Positions 54,736 through 64,000 of a DNA stretch of 64,000 bases are shown piece by piece. Position numbers and translations under genes: made by a program. Below the pieces are notes generated by a model that was not told where the DNA came from, did not search any database, and saw only the letters and a program-made list of their open reading frames with translations. Numbering within the stretch: the stretch's first letter is position 1; every line of letters begins with the position of its first letter. Source of the stretch: Corallium rubrum (Eukaryota > Cnidaria > Anthozoa > Scleralcyonacea > Coralliidae); contig OZ035997.1 in assembly GCA_964035015.1 (NCBI GenBank), forward strand, positions 63,029,904 to 63,093,903. Direction: 5' to 3'.

Positions 54736-56282
54736 AGCATTGCAATTGACTTTCTTCGAAAATGTTGTTCTTCGTCTCGCTCCGTATTTCATACAACATG
54801 GCGAGGAAATATAAACAGTCACACTACTGCACACATTACAGGTCAGCGGTTACACCAGACACACACATACACACACAACACGATAGCAATATATCTGCGC
54901 GTTGCACAGATACAAAAACCATTCTCATCCGCGAGCCCGGGCGTAGGGCCGAAGGCCCGGAGCCCGGTAAGGGTGCTAATCTCAACACGCGTGGAGTCCA
55001 TTTTATACGCGTGTAGAAAAGCAGACAATGCTAATATCTGTGATCTGAATACTTATTTGTGTATATGTGTGGACGGACCTGCGCGGTAAAGAATGTGGGG
55101 CACTGAGAACAGTAAAATCTATTCCTGAGTAAAAACTTAAACAACAAAATTTTTTCTTGACAAAAAGACTTCAAAAAAGGATTTTTTGAATACGTATATC
55201 CCGTTCAAACGGACAGAAACAAATCAACGTTTACGTATAAAGCAGAACAACATCCTTAGCAGAAGAAAACCCGTCACACCGAAACTCGAAAGGAGGAAAA
55301 CGCAATAGCGAAAAAGACAACGAAGAAAAAGGCTGAAAAGGTTAAGCATATACGGTAAACATTTAGTAACAATGCTGTTCGAGTTTTCCTGTTTTTAATA
55401 TATCCTGCCACTAATACAGATATTTTGTTTTCGATTTCGTGTGTCCTTAAAGTATTTTAGAGGCATCGATGCATTTAATATGTTTTCACTTGTAAAACTT
55501 AGCGTATCTTGTTTATAATTTGGCATAAGAAAACGGTTAAACATATAAATGCTGCATGTTGAAATATTACAGATGCGACTGTATGAAAACAGTTTTTTCA
55601 GGTGAAAACAATTTTAGCACAACAACCCCTCGCCCTCTTTTACACGAATTTTTGTAAATATCCCTCTGATGTAACCCTCTGATTAGAAAAACACTTTCGT
55701 GCTCATTTTCATTGGGAGACTGGAAATAGCTGTTGGAACAATTCAAAATATAGTTTTAAACTTTTAATTATAATATAATATTTGAAATAAAAAAAAGTCA
55801 TTGAACTCTAATTTTTAAAGAAAAACGTAATAAACAACAAAGAAAATTTGCAAGACTATATTCAGAAAAAAAAAATGAAATAAAAGAATAATGCAGATCA
55901 CACCAGGGTTTGAAATCGACCATAACGATTTTGAAATCGACCATAACGATTTCAAATGCAAACTGACGATCTTACCACAAGGCTACGAAAACCAAGCTTT
56001 AAAATATCGGTAAAATATATATATTAGGGTTATAAGAGCATCTAAAATATTTGCATCATTCGAAGGCATTGGACAGCTGGCTATATTGCTGCCACGGTTA
56101 TATTCATTTCATTGCATTTCAAATTAATTTAGATGAGCTAAAACAAATCTGGTTTCAAAATCTGAGTGTCCACTGTTTACAGGATATATTTACAGGATTT
56201 ACAGGATTTATTTCACAGGATATGCACAGTATCATTTGTATTATTTATGCTCTTTTTCTTCATTGTAGTTGGAATCAATTTC
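54736..56282. other. Stretch without recognisable gene
   Basis: No coding region supported. A GCCCGGGCGTAGGGCC / GGCCCGGAGCCCGG palindromic block is at about 54934-54975. A 22-bp tandem duplication (TTTGAAATCGACCATAACGA) is at about 55910-55950. Confidence 0.5.
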
Positions 56283-56710
56283 TCAGGCTGAATTTTCTCT
56301 CAACATTCTCAGCACTTCAGGAACAGATGGTCGTACAAGTGGATTGGTGTCTTTGCATTGCTTTCCCAGACATTTTACAGATGCAATCTGCAATGCTCTC
56401 CCAACTGTGTACATAATTACTCCAAGTGAAAACACATCACTCGAAGTACTAACTGGCTGACCTCTCAAGACCTCTGGGGCTATATGTGGATAAAAGGATG
56501 TGTACTTCCTAGCAGATAGCTTTGAAATTTTGACAAGCTTTGCCAAAATCTATAACAAAGCCCCTTTCCTGAGACACAAGTACATTGTTTGTCTTTAGGT
56601 CACAATGCAAAAAGCCTTTGATGTGAATGTGTTGGACAGCTTCTGTGATGTCAGTACAGACAGAAATCCACTCTTTGTAGCAACAACTTATGGAATGTTA
56701 TTGATTCCAT
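56283..56710 (-). pseudogene. Protein kinase catalytic-domain fragment, frameshifted
   Basis: Read on the minus strand: a helix, then the catalytic loop LHCDLKTNNVL, the metal-binding DFG in VIDFGKAC, a one-base frame change near 56525-56540, then YPHIAPEVLRG (APE motif), SSDVFSLGVIMY and a terminal NPLVRPSVPEVL with the conserved Arg. These are kinase subdomains VIb to XI. The N-lobe was not found nearby apart from a possible first exon at 57099-57194. Kinase-like genes with HCDLKTNN and DFGKAC are common in cnidarian genomes (from memory). The frameshift suggests a pseudogene. Confidence 0.65.
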
Positions 56711-57098
56711 ATTATTGCTAAATTATATAATTTTGCTTTAAGCATGAAGCTCCAGGGCCTATTTTGGGCAATAGGCTGAATGCAGTGCTCAAAGCGAGCA
56801 CAATCAAAATGGTGGCCAAGCACATGTCAGCATCTTTTGTTTTTGTTGCACTGCATTCAGACAAGTACCCAAAACGGTGACCACACAAGGTCACCCATAC
56901 CCAAGCACCTACATTCTCTCTCCACTATATGTATATTGATAAAGGAGGGCCTAGTAAATTAGATAGTGGATACCTGATAGTTGTATAGTCTATTGTCCAT
57001 ACTAGATCACCCACCCACCCATGGGGGTTGGGTCCAGGGGGGTATACATGTACATTAATACAAAATAATTGTTCTAAATGCAATACAACTGTTTTTAC

Positions 57099-57194
57099 CT
57101 TTCTGCGATGACTTTGGATTGGTATTTTACTCCTAAGTTTTCGGACTTCCTTGCATAGGTTCCTACATTTTGCCTCATATTTTGCAGTGATCAT
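57099..57194 (-). CDS. Candidate first exon upstream of the kinase fragment
   Basis: ATG at 57194 followed by a Lys/Arg/Cys-rich peptide (MITAKYEAKCRNLCKEVRK, then about 13 residues) up to a good donor, CAGAAAG|GTAAAAAC. Orientation and distance suit a first exon of the kinase-like gene at 56283-56710, but no domain is recognisable. Confidence 0.35.
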
Positions 57195-58058
57195 CTTCTG
57201 CTACCATCATCAATCTCGCGTGTTATCACATTAGCGGCAGCCGCGTGCTTTTCAAAAAAGCGCTGCTGTCGCAGGTGCTTTTTCCTGTTGTTCCTCATCC
57301 CCTTCTCTTCTTTTCCATCTCGAGCGTATTCAAATCTCGCTTGCCCATCTGTCGGCATTAAAGTAAATATAAATTGAATACAGGAGGATATACGATATAC
57401 CGATAGAACTCACGCGATATGACCTGCGCGTGTATAATGATTTTGCCGCCAAGCGCTACCTTGGTACTGGTAACTACACTCAGTCATGCATAGAGAGCAT
57501 GCTAATTGATCACGGTCGTAATTCAAAATGTATTCTAAAACTGCCTATAAACAACGAATCCTATTTAAAAGCTAGTAGTAGCGAATAGTGGTGTAATAAT
57601 AGTTTATCAGATCCCCCGTCCTATTTCATTGTTATATTTAAATTTCCTGTGTGACAATGGCAGGGATACATTGGCGTGAAATGAAAAGCTGATCAGTGGG
57701 GGACTCTGGACTACGTTGCTTGGCAACGAAAATGCATTTTTCAACTGTATTTTAAAAACACGTTTATTAGGTTTATACTTATCTCTCCATGTTTCTCTGG
57801 AGAGTATTTGATTGCCCTTCAAACTCTAGCAAAAGCGATTTACCAATGCCTTACAAGAAGACAAATGAGTACGGAATGGATTACCCGACCGACCTATGTA
57901 AGTAATAATGTGCATGTCACTCGATTACATAGCATGTTCTAAGGATTTTGGGTGAAGGAAAATTCGAGTGTAGAATATATACGTTCGAGCATTTTTCTTT
58001 GTCATTTTTTATCATTTTTGGTGGCTCCTACAGGAGTCGGTTTGTTTAGTTTCTTTTT
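57195..58058. other. Stretch without recognisable gene
   Basis: Nothing supported here beyond a weak plus-strand exon candidate at 57846-57897. Confidence 0.45.
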
Positions 58059-58425
58059 TTACTTTTTCCACTGCTTGACCAGGGCTTTGCAATATTTCAG
58101 TTTGTCCATCAGAAGTCTTGCAGCTGGGTCCGAGAGCATATCTTGGGAAGTCGGAAGTTTGCAGTATTGGTCGAAGTGTTTTCTCTCCCGAATCTTCAAC
58201 CGCTCTTTCGTTATCCTCTGTTCACGAGAGCCCCTGGTTTCCATCAGCGCCAAATTATCAAAGTAATCTTGAAGGTAATTGTCATTATTTGGAAACGCCT
58301 TGATTCTTTTGCGTGATTTGTCGTACTTTAACACCTCCTTGGTTGGACCTAGAACGAACTCCAGGGCACGTCCTTGCTTCGTTTCGCATGTAACATTCGT
58401 CTGAGGTTCTGGTGATTTGTCTATC
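58059..58425 (-). CDS. Exon-like charged ORF, unrecognised
   Basis: A minus-strand segment with an acceptor-like TTTTTATGATAG at about 58423, then about 120 codons without a stop to 58059. The peptide is rich in Lys, Arg, Asp and Leu with helix-like spacing (KRIKAFPNNDNYLQDYFDNL, then a long charged helix). No domain recognised. Could be the last exon of a host gene. Confidence 0.35.
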
Positions 58426-58890
58426 ATAAAAAATAAACATAACATAATATTCTATTGGCTCTTGCAGATGGGATCACAGCCGTCATATTGGACCAAATAA
58501 TGAATGGTAAGTTATAATATTTATAATTTTCGTTTATGGATTTGCAAGGTTAAAGGTTTGTTTACACACTGCGATTTGTCGGACACATTTTCACTACGAT
58601 TATTCGGGCCCTATGAATCACAGCTTGTATAAATGTACCTTTAACTTAACACTTAAATCTCATTTCTACTACGCATAATACTAGAAAGAACTGGCTTGCT
58701 GCAGCATTGTTAAATAAAATGTACGGTCAGTTACCCAACATGATATGATGGTGGTCATGGGGACTTGTCCCTTGCAGTAATGGCTGGGTAAACTCAGTAG
58801 TTATCTCAGAGCTAGTTCCTTGCAAAGATATTATGTGCTCATCCACATCTTCCACTAATTCCCCAGCATCCTCACTTACATGTTTGATTA

Positions 58891-59481
58891 CAACCTCGTT
58901 CCCAGGGCCCTTATCTCCGCTCGCTGCGAAAAGTACCCTGGCACGGGCTGGTCACGTGTCACCCAGATTCTGGGTGAATAGCAAAAGATAATTTAATGGG
59001 AAGGGATGGTACTGGATTAGGGAATTTAGAGGAGAGACGACAATCACAATTGAGAAAATATATGAATCACCTACTTGGTAAAGATATGGTCAAGAGCATT
59101 GTCCACAATAGTCTCTTTCAGTTTCTTCCAAAACAACAAAGCAGGCAGCACATGGAAGATTAAGGACTTTCCATAGCCCGTCGATAGAACAGCAAGTAAG
59201 TCTCTACCCAAGAACAAACTTTCCAAGCAAATCACCTGTTTTGGTCATAAAACTTTGTCCCAGTATGGACTATTTATAATAGCAAAAGTAAGACACGAAA
59301 CGAAGGTATATTAAACACTTCGAAGACTTCGAAATGGCTTCTGGTCGAGCGTAACAATAAGCACATTAATAGGACCCCTCCCACAATGACATTTTTTGTT
59401 CAGCGACACGTGACCAGCCCATGCCAGGGTACTTTTCGCAGCGAGCTGGGAGCGGAGATAAGGGTCCTGTGAACGAGGTTG
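58891..59481. mobile_element. 591-bp TIR element with 9-bp target duplication, carrying a RecQ-like fragment
   Basis: Inverted repeats of about 75 bp begin CAACCTCGTTCCCAGGGCCC and share TTATCTCCGCTC, GCTGCGAAAAGTACCCTGG and GGGCTGGTCACGTGTC. The 9-bp direct repeat GTTTGATTA flanks both ends (58882-58890 and 59482-59490), as expected of Mutator-like elements. Its only coding content is a 45-codon helicase fragment, so it is non-autonomous. Confidence 0.75.
59071..59208 (-). pseudogene. RecQ-type helicase motif I fragment
   Basis: Forty-five codons ending in TAG read GRDLLAVLSTGYGKSLIFHV followed by LPALLF. This is the Walker A / motif I region of RecQ-family helicases (consensus PTGxGKSLxF). 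No other helicase motif is present in the element. It is probably a leftover of a larger autonomous transposon that carried a helicase gene. Confidence 0.6.
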
Positions 59482-60213
59482 GTTTGATTACTGCACCTTT
59501 GTCATCTAAATCATCATTACCACCCCCAATCTCAACCCCATCTCCACTACAACATCCAACACCCTCTACTTTATCACCACCTGTGTTAAACCTGTCTGAA
59601 CAAACAACTCCATCTGATATCCCTACACTATCACCCAATCCAATAATTGCCCAACAGTTGCAGTTGCATCCCTACCATCGATCTCATTATTGCGGACTGA
59701 ATTTCAATACGCCAAATTCTCAATTACCATATTTCCATTTTCATCTTGAATTCTCAGCTGTGCAACTGGTAACTGTGACTTGATTTGTAAGCACATTTGC
59801 CAGCAGTCCTTCAAATATGCCTCTTCAGTTTTAAAGCTACTGGAACGAAAGTGGTGTAGAATTGGTCCTTCAGGAACAGATTCAGGATTTCCTTTAGATT
59901 GCCACATACTTTCCACCAAATGCCTTCACCTGCTAATAGGAAATCACTGATTCTTTCCAGGTGTGCTTGCCAAACTGAGGAGTGTGTTTCCAGCATTTGT
60001 TGTGGAATAACAGTGTTTCCAAAACTTGGTAGCGAAGATGCAAGTTTGAAAAGATGGGCTTGTTGCTTGTCAGAAGTAGAAGTTTGGTGAGTCGTCAAAG
60101 TTTTCTCAGCTTGAAGTCGTACAAATACATTTCCAATAATATGATTTGCATGGAATGAAGACGTTGTTTTTGTTATGTTGGTGATGGCATTGAAGACCCT
60201 TTCTTGTTCTAAT

Positions 60214-61632
60214 GTTGCTAATGTAACTCCAGTCCCTAAAGAATCACCAGTTCGCGAAATAAACAAACACTTGAGACCTATATCCTTAACGCCAGTCATA
60301 TCAAAGATCGCCGAAGACTTTGTGGTTGAGATGTTTGTTGCTCCTGCAATTTTAAAGATAATAAATCCTGCTCAATTCGGTGTAATTCCTAATTATATAC
60401 CCAGGCTTTAATCAGCATGATTCATAAGTGGTCAGAGGCTACCGACGGTACTGGTGCAGCAGTTCGTGTTCTATTACTTGACTACAGGAAGGCGTTTGAC
60501 TTGATTGACCATCACGTTCTGGTAAGGAAGGTTTGCCAACTGGAAATGCCTCCACACATTATTAACTGGGTGATTGACTTTTTAAAATGTAGATTTCAAC
60601 GCGTCAAATTTGGCGAATAACTATTTTTCTGATTGGGCCTCAGTTCCTGCAGGGGTACCCCAAGGAACTAAACTGGGACCATGGTTATTTATCCTAATGC
60701 TTAATGACCTCCAAATCTCTAATTTTGATAACTGGATATACGTTGATGATACCACAGTATTGGAAGTCGTACATAATCATAATAACAGTTCTATACAATT
60801 GGCAGCAAACATTGTTCAAGACTGGTCGAATATAAACAGATTTCAACTGAACGCTAAAAAAATGCAAGGAACTTGTTTTTCAGTTTAAAAAAAATGCTAA
60901 CATCTTTCCCCCGATTATGTTAGAGTCTGGCCAAGTAGAACTTGTAAATCACGCAAGAATGTTAGGACTCACAGTCAGCAGTGACCTCCGATGGAATGAA
61001 CACATTCAAAATATTATTAAGAAAGCTAACAAACGTATATACTTCATAATTCAATTGAAACGCGCGCATGCTCCAATCAACGCCATCATTAGCTTTTATT
61101 GCACGTGCGTTCGTCCGATTCTAGAATACAGTTGTGAAGTATTTCATTTCTCGTTACCAAAATATCTGAGTGATAACATTGAACGATTTCAAAAGCTGAT
61201 ATTATCAATTATTCTTCCTGGAAAATCCTACTCTGGAAGATTATCAATTACAAACCTGAATAGCCTTCATCACCGTCGATATCATCTGACCAAGAAAACT
61301 TTTAACAGTATAGTGGAAAATCGAGATCACAAATTATATGATATTCTTCCTAACGTTAATCCATCTGTTTTTTCACTTAGGAACCAAAGGGATTTTATTA
61401 TCCCCAAGTGTAAAACAAATAGATTTAAACAATCATTTTTACCTGGCGGTGCATCAGTTTTTTAAATTCTTTGTAAACATTATTTAGCTTTTAAAGGTAG
61501 TCTGCAGTTTAGTTTAGTTTATTTTAGTTAGTTTTAAAAAATTTTGATATGAAATTTTGATATATCTGTACACGCAATTCAGCTTTTAGCTGCAAGGTGT
61601 TCTTCTATTAAACGTATCTATCTATCTTATCT
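60214..61632 (+). mobile_element. 5'-truncated LINE (CR1/L2-like) reverse transcriptase, multiple frameshifts
   Basis: The element begins inside the RT: ANVTPVPKESP, HLRPISLTPVISKIAE, LLLDYRKAFDLIDHH, VPAGVPQGTKLGPWLF, then the catalytic YVDD near 60740, NRFQLNAKK, and a thumb region to the stop at 61465. Frames change or stop near 60411, 60610 and 60888. The 3' tail ends in (TATC)-type repeats near 61620-61632, as in CR1/L2 clades. The insertion cut the minus-strand gene remnant at its left. Confidence 0.8.
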
Positions 61633-62380
61633 GTACTTCAGCATTTGATAATCTGCCACTTATCAGCCGGTTTTGAATAGGTGCATGCGTTGTTATGTTG
61701 TGGAAGTAGTTCCCATAAAATTTGCGCGTTGTCAAATGTTTCAAGGTAAAGCCGATCAAACTTTTGCACAGCATTGCATGGTGCCAAGTTAGATTGTGGA
61801 ATCGAAGAACAGATCTAGGTGTTCGATCAGAGGCGGATCCAGAGGGGTGCTATCGTTGCTTGAGCAACGGTCAGAATTTCCAAATTAATTTATTCAGTTT
61901 CTTAGATTCAATACAGTAATGAATTGGCAGGCGAGTATTTATAATTTTTAGTTCCTAACCTGACTCACTTCCGCGGCGATACGCAATTATTTGCGCGAAA
62001 AATGCAGTGAATTATGAAATTGGATCTCCTTGGAACCCGAGAACGCCCGAGCCTGTCTAAATCATTAGCCTGTGTAGCAGCCCTTTGGGTTCTGGCTTTG
62101 TTAGGCTAGTTAGCATCGATTGTGCAAATGGCGGGAGCAACGGTTGATGCTAAATTTAGCTTTTCTGAGCAACAGCATAGGGATGCTGGCCAATCAAATA
62201 ATCAGATTTAGTATGCTGAGCAACGGTGAGCAACGGTAGAGAAATAAGCCAATCATGTTTCTCCATTATTCGGGTCTCAGATGATCCGAAGTAGCAACGC
62301 ACGATATTGTCACATATTGTGGTCACTTTCACAGACTGATTCTCGTCTCGTTCAGTGTCAGTGTTCTTTTCAGTTCGAAA

Positions 62381-62619
62381 TGACTTCGAACAGCGTTTTA
62401 CTTCGATTGTTGGATGCGTTTGATGGGGGTGATTCACCAGCGATAAAGGAGGAGAAGCTAACCGCTCTGAAGCATTACTGTAAGCAAATGATTGCTTCTG
62501 AAAGGAAGACAGTTCTCTGTAGCTGTGATCCGCGCCATGTATCTTTGTGTCAGTTCGCAAAGCTACAGTTTCCGCGCAGCCAGGAATCGCGCTGCCGAAA
62601 CTACTACCCAGTAAGGTAG
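62381..62619 (+). CDS. Exon-like ORF, unrecognised
   Basis: Opens at ATG 62381 (MTSNSVLLRLLDAFDGGDSP) and encodes a helical Leu/Lys-rich start, then a Cys/His cluster (KHYCKQ, LCSCDPRHVSLC) that could bind zinc. It ends at a stop after a possible donor GTAAGG near 62610. I recognise no family. Position suggests a first exon of the hAT-like element's gene. Confidence 0.3.
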
Positions 62620-63000
62620 GCATGTTAAATAGCTTATGAATAATGTATACATAAATAATGGTAATTACCTCAGTTGGGATATTATTTATATTTTCAAATA
62701 CTCGACTGCCAGCCCTGTCTGATGTGATCAGACAAGCCAGGCTTCGGTTAATTATTATTAAATGTATTATTATTATTTGTCTTGTGCAAGTGTGTGTTGA
62801 TTTTGACATTTCCAACGAATAATAAAATGCTGTAATGTCTGTATGTCTTTAATGTACCAGTCGCATATACAGCAACACAAATAAATTTTTAATAACTAAT
62901 ATCAAAGTTTTTATTGTATAATTATGAAAATATAAAAACAGACTTGCTGTATAGCTCTTGTCTCAAAGACTCAAACGGCATAGTAATTTAAGTTAGCTGA

Positions 63001-63142
63001 TTAACCCATTGCTGCTTAGGCTGTCTGAAGGTTCCACCTTGGACAAGTAAAATTGTCTGGCATTAGACAGAATAAAATATTAAAGGGGCCAGTTCAGGCA
63101 GCAATGGGTTAAAGGGGCCAGTTCAGGCAGCAATGGGTTAAA
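63001..63142. mobile_element. Small MITE with TTAACCCATTGCTGC ends and a duplicated right end
   Basis: TTAACCCATTGCTGC at 63001-63015 faces GCAGCAATGGGTTAA at 63098-63112. The right-hand 30 bp (GGGGCCAGTTCAGGCAGCAA...) is repeated once more, ending at 63142. The TTAA ends suggest a piggyBac-type target. Confidence 0.7.
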
Positions 63143-63590
63143 AATATCAAGACTGCAAGATTCAATTTGAGAAACATTCTGTACTCTTGATACCAAATGC
63201 TTTGGGTTATAATTACATATCCAATTAAATTGTTTTTAAATGTTTCAAGTATTGGGTTAGCTGTCTATGTCAAGATATTATACCATGGCATCTCAGTGCA
63301 GTATTTTACCCTGAATAAGTTTAGATATTTTCATTTACTGTACAAAAGGAGTAACTTGCATGGTTTTACTTATCTAATGATTACTAGATTGGTATAGAAT
63401 TATAATGACTGCCAGTACATGTATAATAATGTTGGAAAATTCTAAATTCTACAGGCTGGCAAATACAGTGTATTGCATGTTGTATTAAGTTTGGTATTCT
63501 AATACTCATTCTAGAACTTTAGAGGATGGTAATTGCTTTTACAATGCTTGCTCTCTAGCCCTCTGTGGCAGTGAGATTATAGCTAAGTAT

Positions 63591-63890
63591 TTGTGTTGCC
63601 TTACAAGTATTGAGCTTTACACCAATCCTTGTTATTATTCATTGCACCCATTGATTGAACTTCAGCACAATAAGGGTGCATTTTCAAGTCAAGCAAATGC
63701 TTTTGCCATGTGCCTTTGTGATGTTGCACTTGATGTTTCTACAAAAAGGGACCCAAATGTTGCTCTTCTTGGAGAAGCTTCGAACAATGCACACCATCGC
63801 ACTTATTCTTCATTTCTATGCATGTTGGCATTATCGAGTGCTATTAAACTTCCCATTGAATCCTATGGAAAGTTGAAATGTTGCCTTTAA
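63591..63890 (+). CDS. Exon-like ORF, unrecognised (hAT-associated?)
   Basis: A 99-codon plus-strand frame with coding-like composition: IELYTNPCYYSLHPLIELQ, NAFAMCLCDVALDVSTKRDP, then LLGEASNNAHHRTYSSFLC. It reads as a folded protein segment rather than noise, but I cannot name it. The ATG may not be the start, because the frame may begin at an upstream acceptor. Confidence 0.35.
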   Translation: MCCLTSIELYTNPCYYSLHPLIELQHNKGAFSSQANAFAMCLCDVALDVSTKRDPNVALLGEASNNAHHRTYSSFLCMLALSSAIKLPIESYGKLKCCL

Positions 63891-64000
63891 TTAAAATTGA
63901 AAAAAAGAAGCCTTCCAGAGTGACTTAAAATCTCCCTCAGAACGCGGGAAATGCGTTTTTAGAGGTCCTAATTTTCAAAATTTTCTGGGGGGCATGCCCC

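Larger units (their letters stand above)
58738..60213 (-). pseudogene. Unrecognised gene remnant, interrupted by a TIR element and truncated by a LINE
   Basis: On the minus strand, coding-like sequence runs from about 60213 (ERVFNAITNITKTTSSFH) through HANHIIGNVFVRLQAEKTL to about 59811. It changes frame near 59815-59860 (then KDCWQMCLQIKSQLPVAQLR) and stops near 59704. Further open sequence (59638 to 59491) reads up to DLDDKGAVIK. Beyond the inserted element at 58891-59481 the same frame resumes as HVSEDAGELVEDVDEHIISL and runs to about 58738. The 5' end is cut by the LINE at 60214. No domain was recognised. It may be part of a larger transposon gene. Confidence 0.45.
61826..64000 (+). mobile_element. 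hAT-like element, left end; continues past the window
   Basis: The sequence CAGAGGCGGATCCAGAGGGG near 61829 is a typical hAT terminal repeat. At the window edge, 63940-64000 (GCGGGAAATGCGTTTTTAGA, GGGGGGCATGCCCC) is a block often seen inside hAT elements. Between them lie exon-like frames at 62381-62619 and 63591-63890 and a small MITE. No right end is in the window. Confidence 0.45.

Noticed and set aside
57846..57897. Possible first exon MPYKKTNEYGMDYPTDL with GTAAGT donor
   Set aside because: Good donor but very short, and no partner exon could be identified.

Overview
This window reads as repeat-rich nuclear DNA of a marine invertebrate, most plausibly a cnidarian. That is an inference from the AT-rich base composition, GT-AG split exons, a single-exon gustatory-receptor-like 7TM gene, and abundant Penelope-like, PIF/Harbinger, pogo, hAT-like and Mutator-like elements. 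Only a minority of the window is host coding sequence. REGION 1 (1-9160) is the richest part: an integrated Polinton/Maverick-like (adintovirus-like) viral genome whose left end lies outside the window. It is gene-dense, with almost no spacing between genes. It carries a P-loop deoxynucleoside kinase, a small membrane protein, a LamG-like beta-sandwich protein, a long unrecognised protein with a Pro-rich stalk and a C-terminal membrane anchor, an rve integrase with a chromodomain, a probable minor capsid/penton protein, a large membrane-active protein, a probable major capsid protein, an A32/FtsK-type packaging ATPase, and two small proteins. Six of these genes carry one visible break each (three frameshifts, three in-frame stops). 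A TAGTATAT-like motif recurs at the start codons and often contains the stop codon of the previous gene. No DNA polymerase B or adenain-type protease is visible. REGION 2 (9.2-19 kb): pentanucleotide microsatellite, one EGF-like host exon, a foldback element, then two Penelope-like retroelement families, each present as a head-to-head inverted pair bounded by (TA)n tracts. REGION 3 (19-25.5 kb): mostly non-coding, with a 5S rRNA-like sequence, two adjacent exon-like segments, a 330-bp (GGGGA)n tract with G-quadruplex potential, and a 612-bp MITE. REGION 4 (25,504-31,780): a complete PIF/Harbinger transposon with TAA target duplication, transposase, Myb/MADF-like protein and a small Cys-rich protein, itself invaded by microsatellites and a TTAA-flanked foldback element. 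REGION 5 (31.8-42.8 kb): SINE-like and foldback elements, a hAT-like exon, a spliced Mutator-like transposase pseudogene, and an intact 438-aa 7TM GRL-type receptor. REGION 6 (43-49 kb): foldback elements and a 3.4-kb, 33-bp-unit minisatellite with higher-order structure that is open in many frames. REGION 7 (49.6-54.8 kb): a pogo/Tigger-type transposon that carries a HIRAN-like cargo gene on the opposite strand, next to a ~220-bp satellite interrupted by a MITE. REGION 8 (56-64 kb): a protein-kinase pseudogene, an unrecognised gene remnant interrupted by a 591-bp TIR element (9-bp target duplication) carrying a RecQ-like helicase fragment, a truncated LINE, and the left end of a hAT-like element running off the window.
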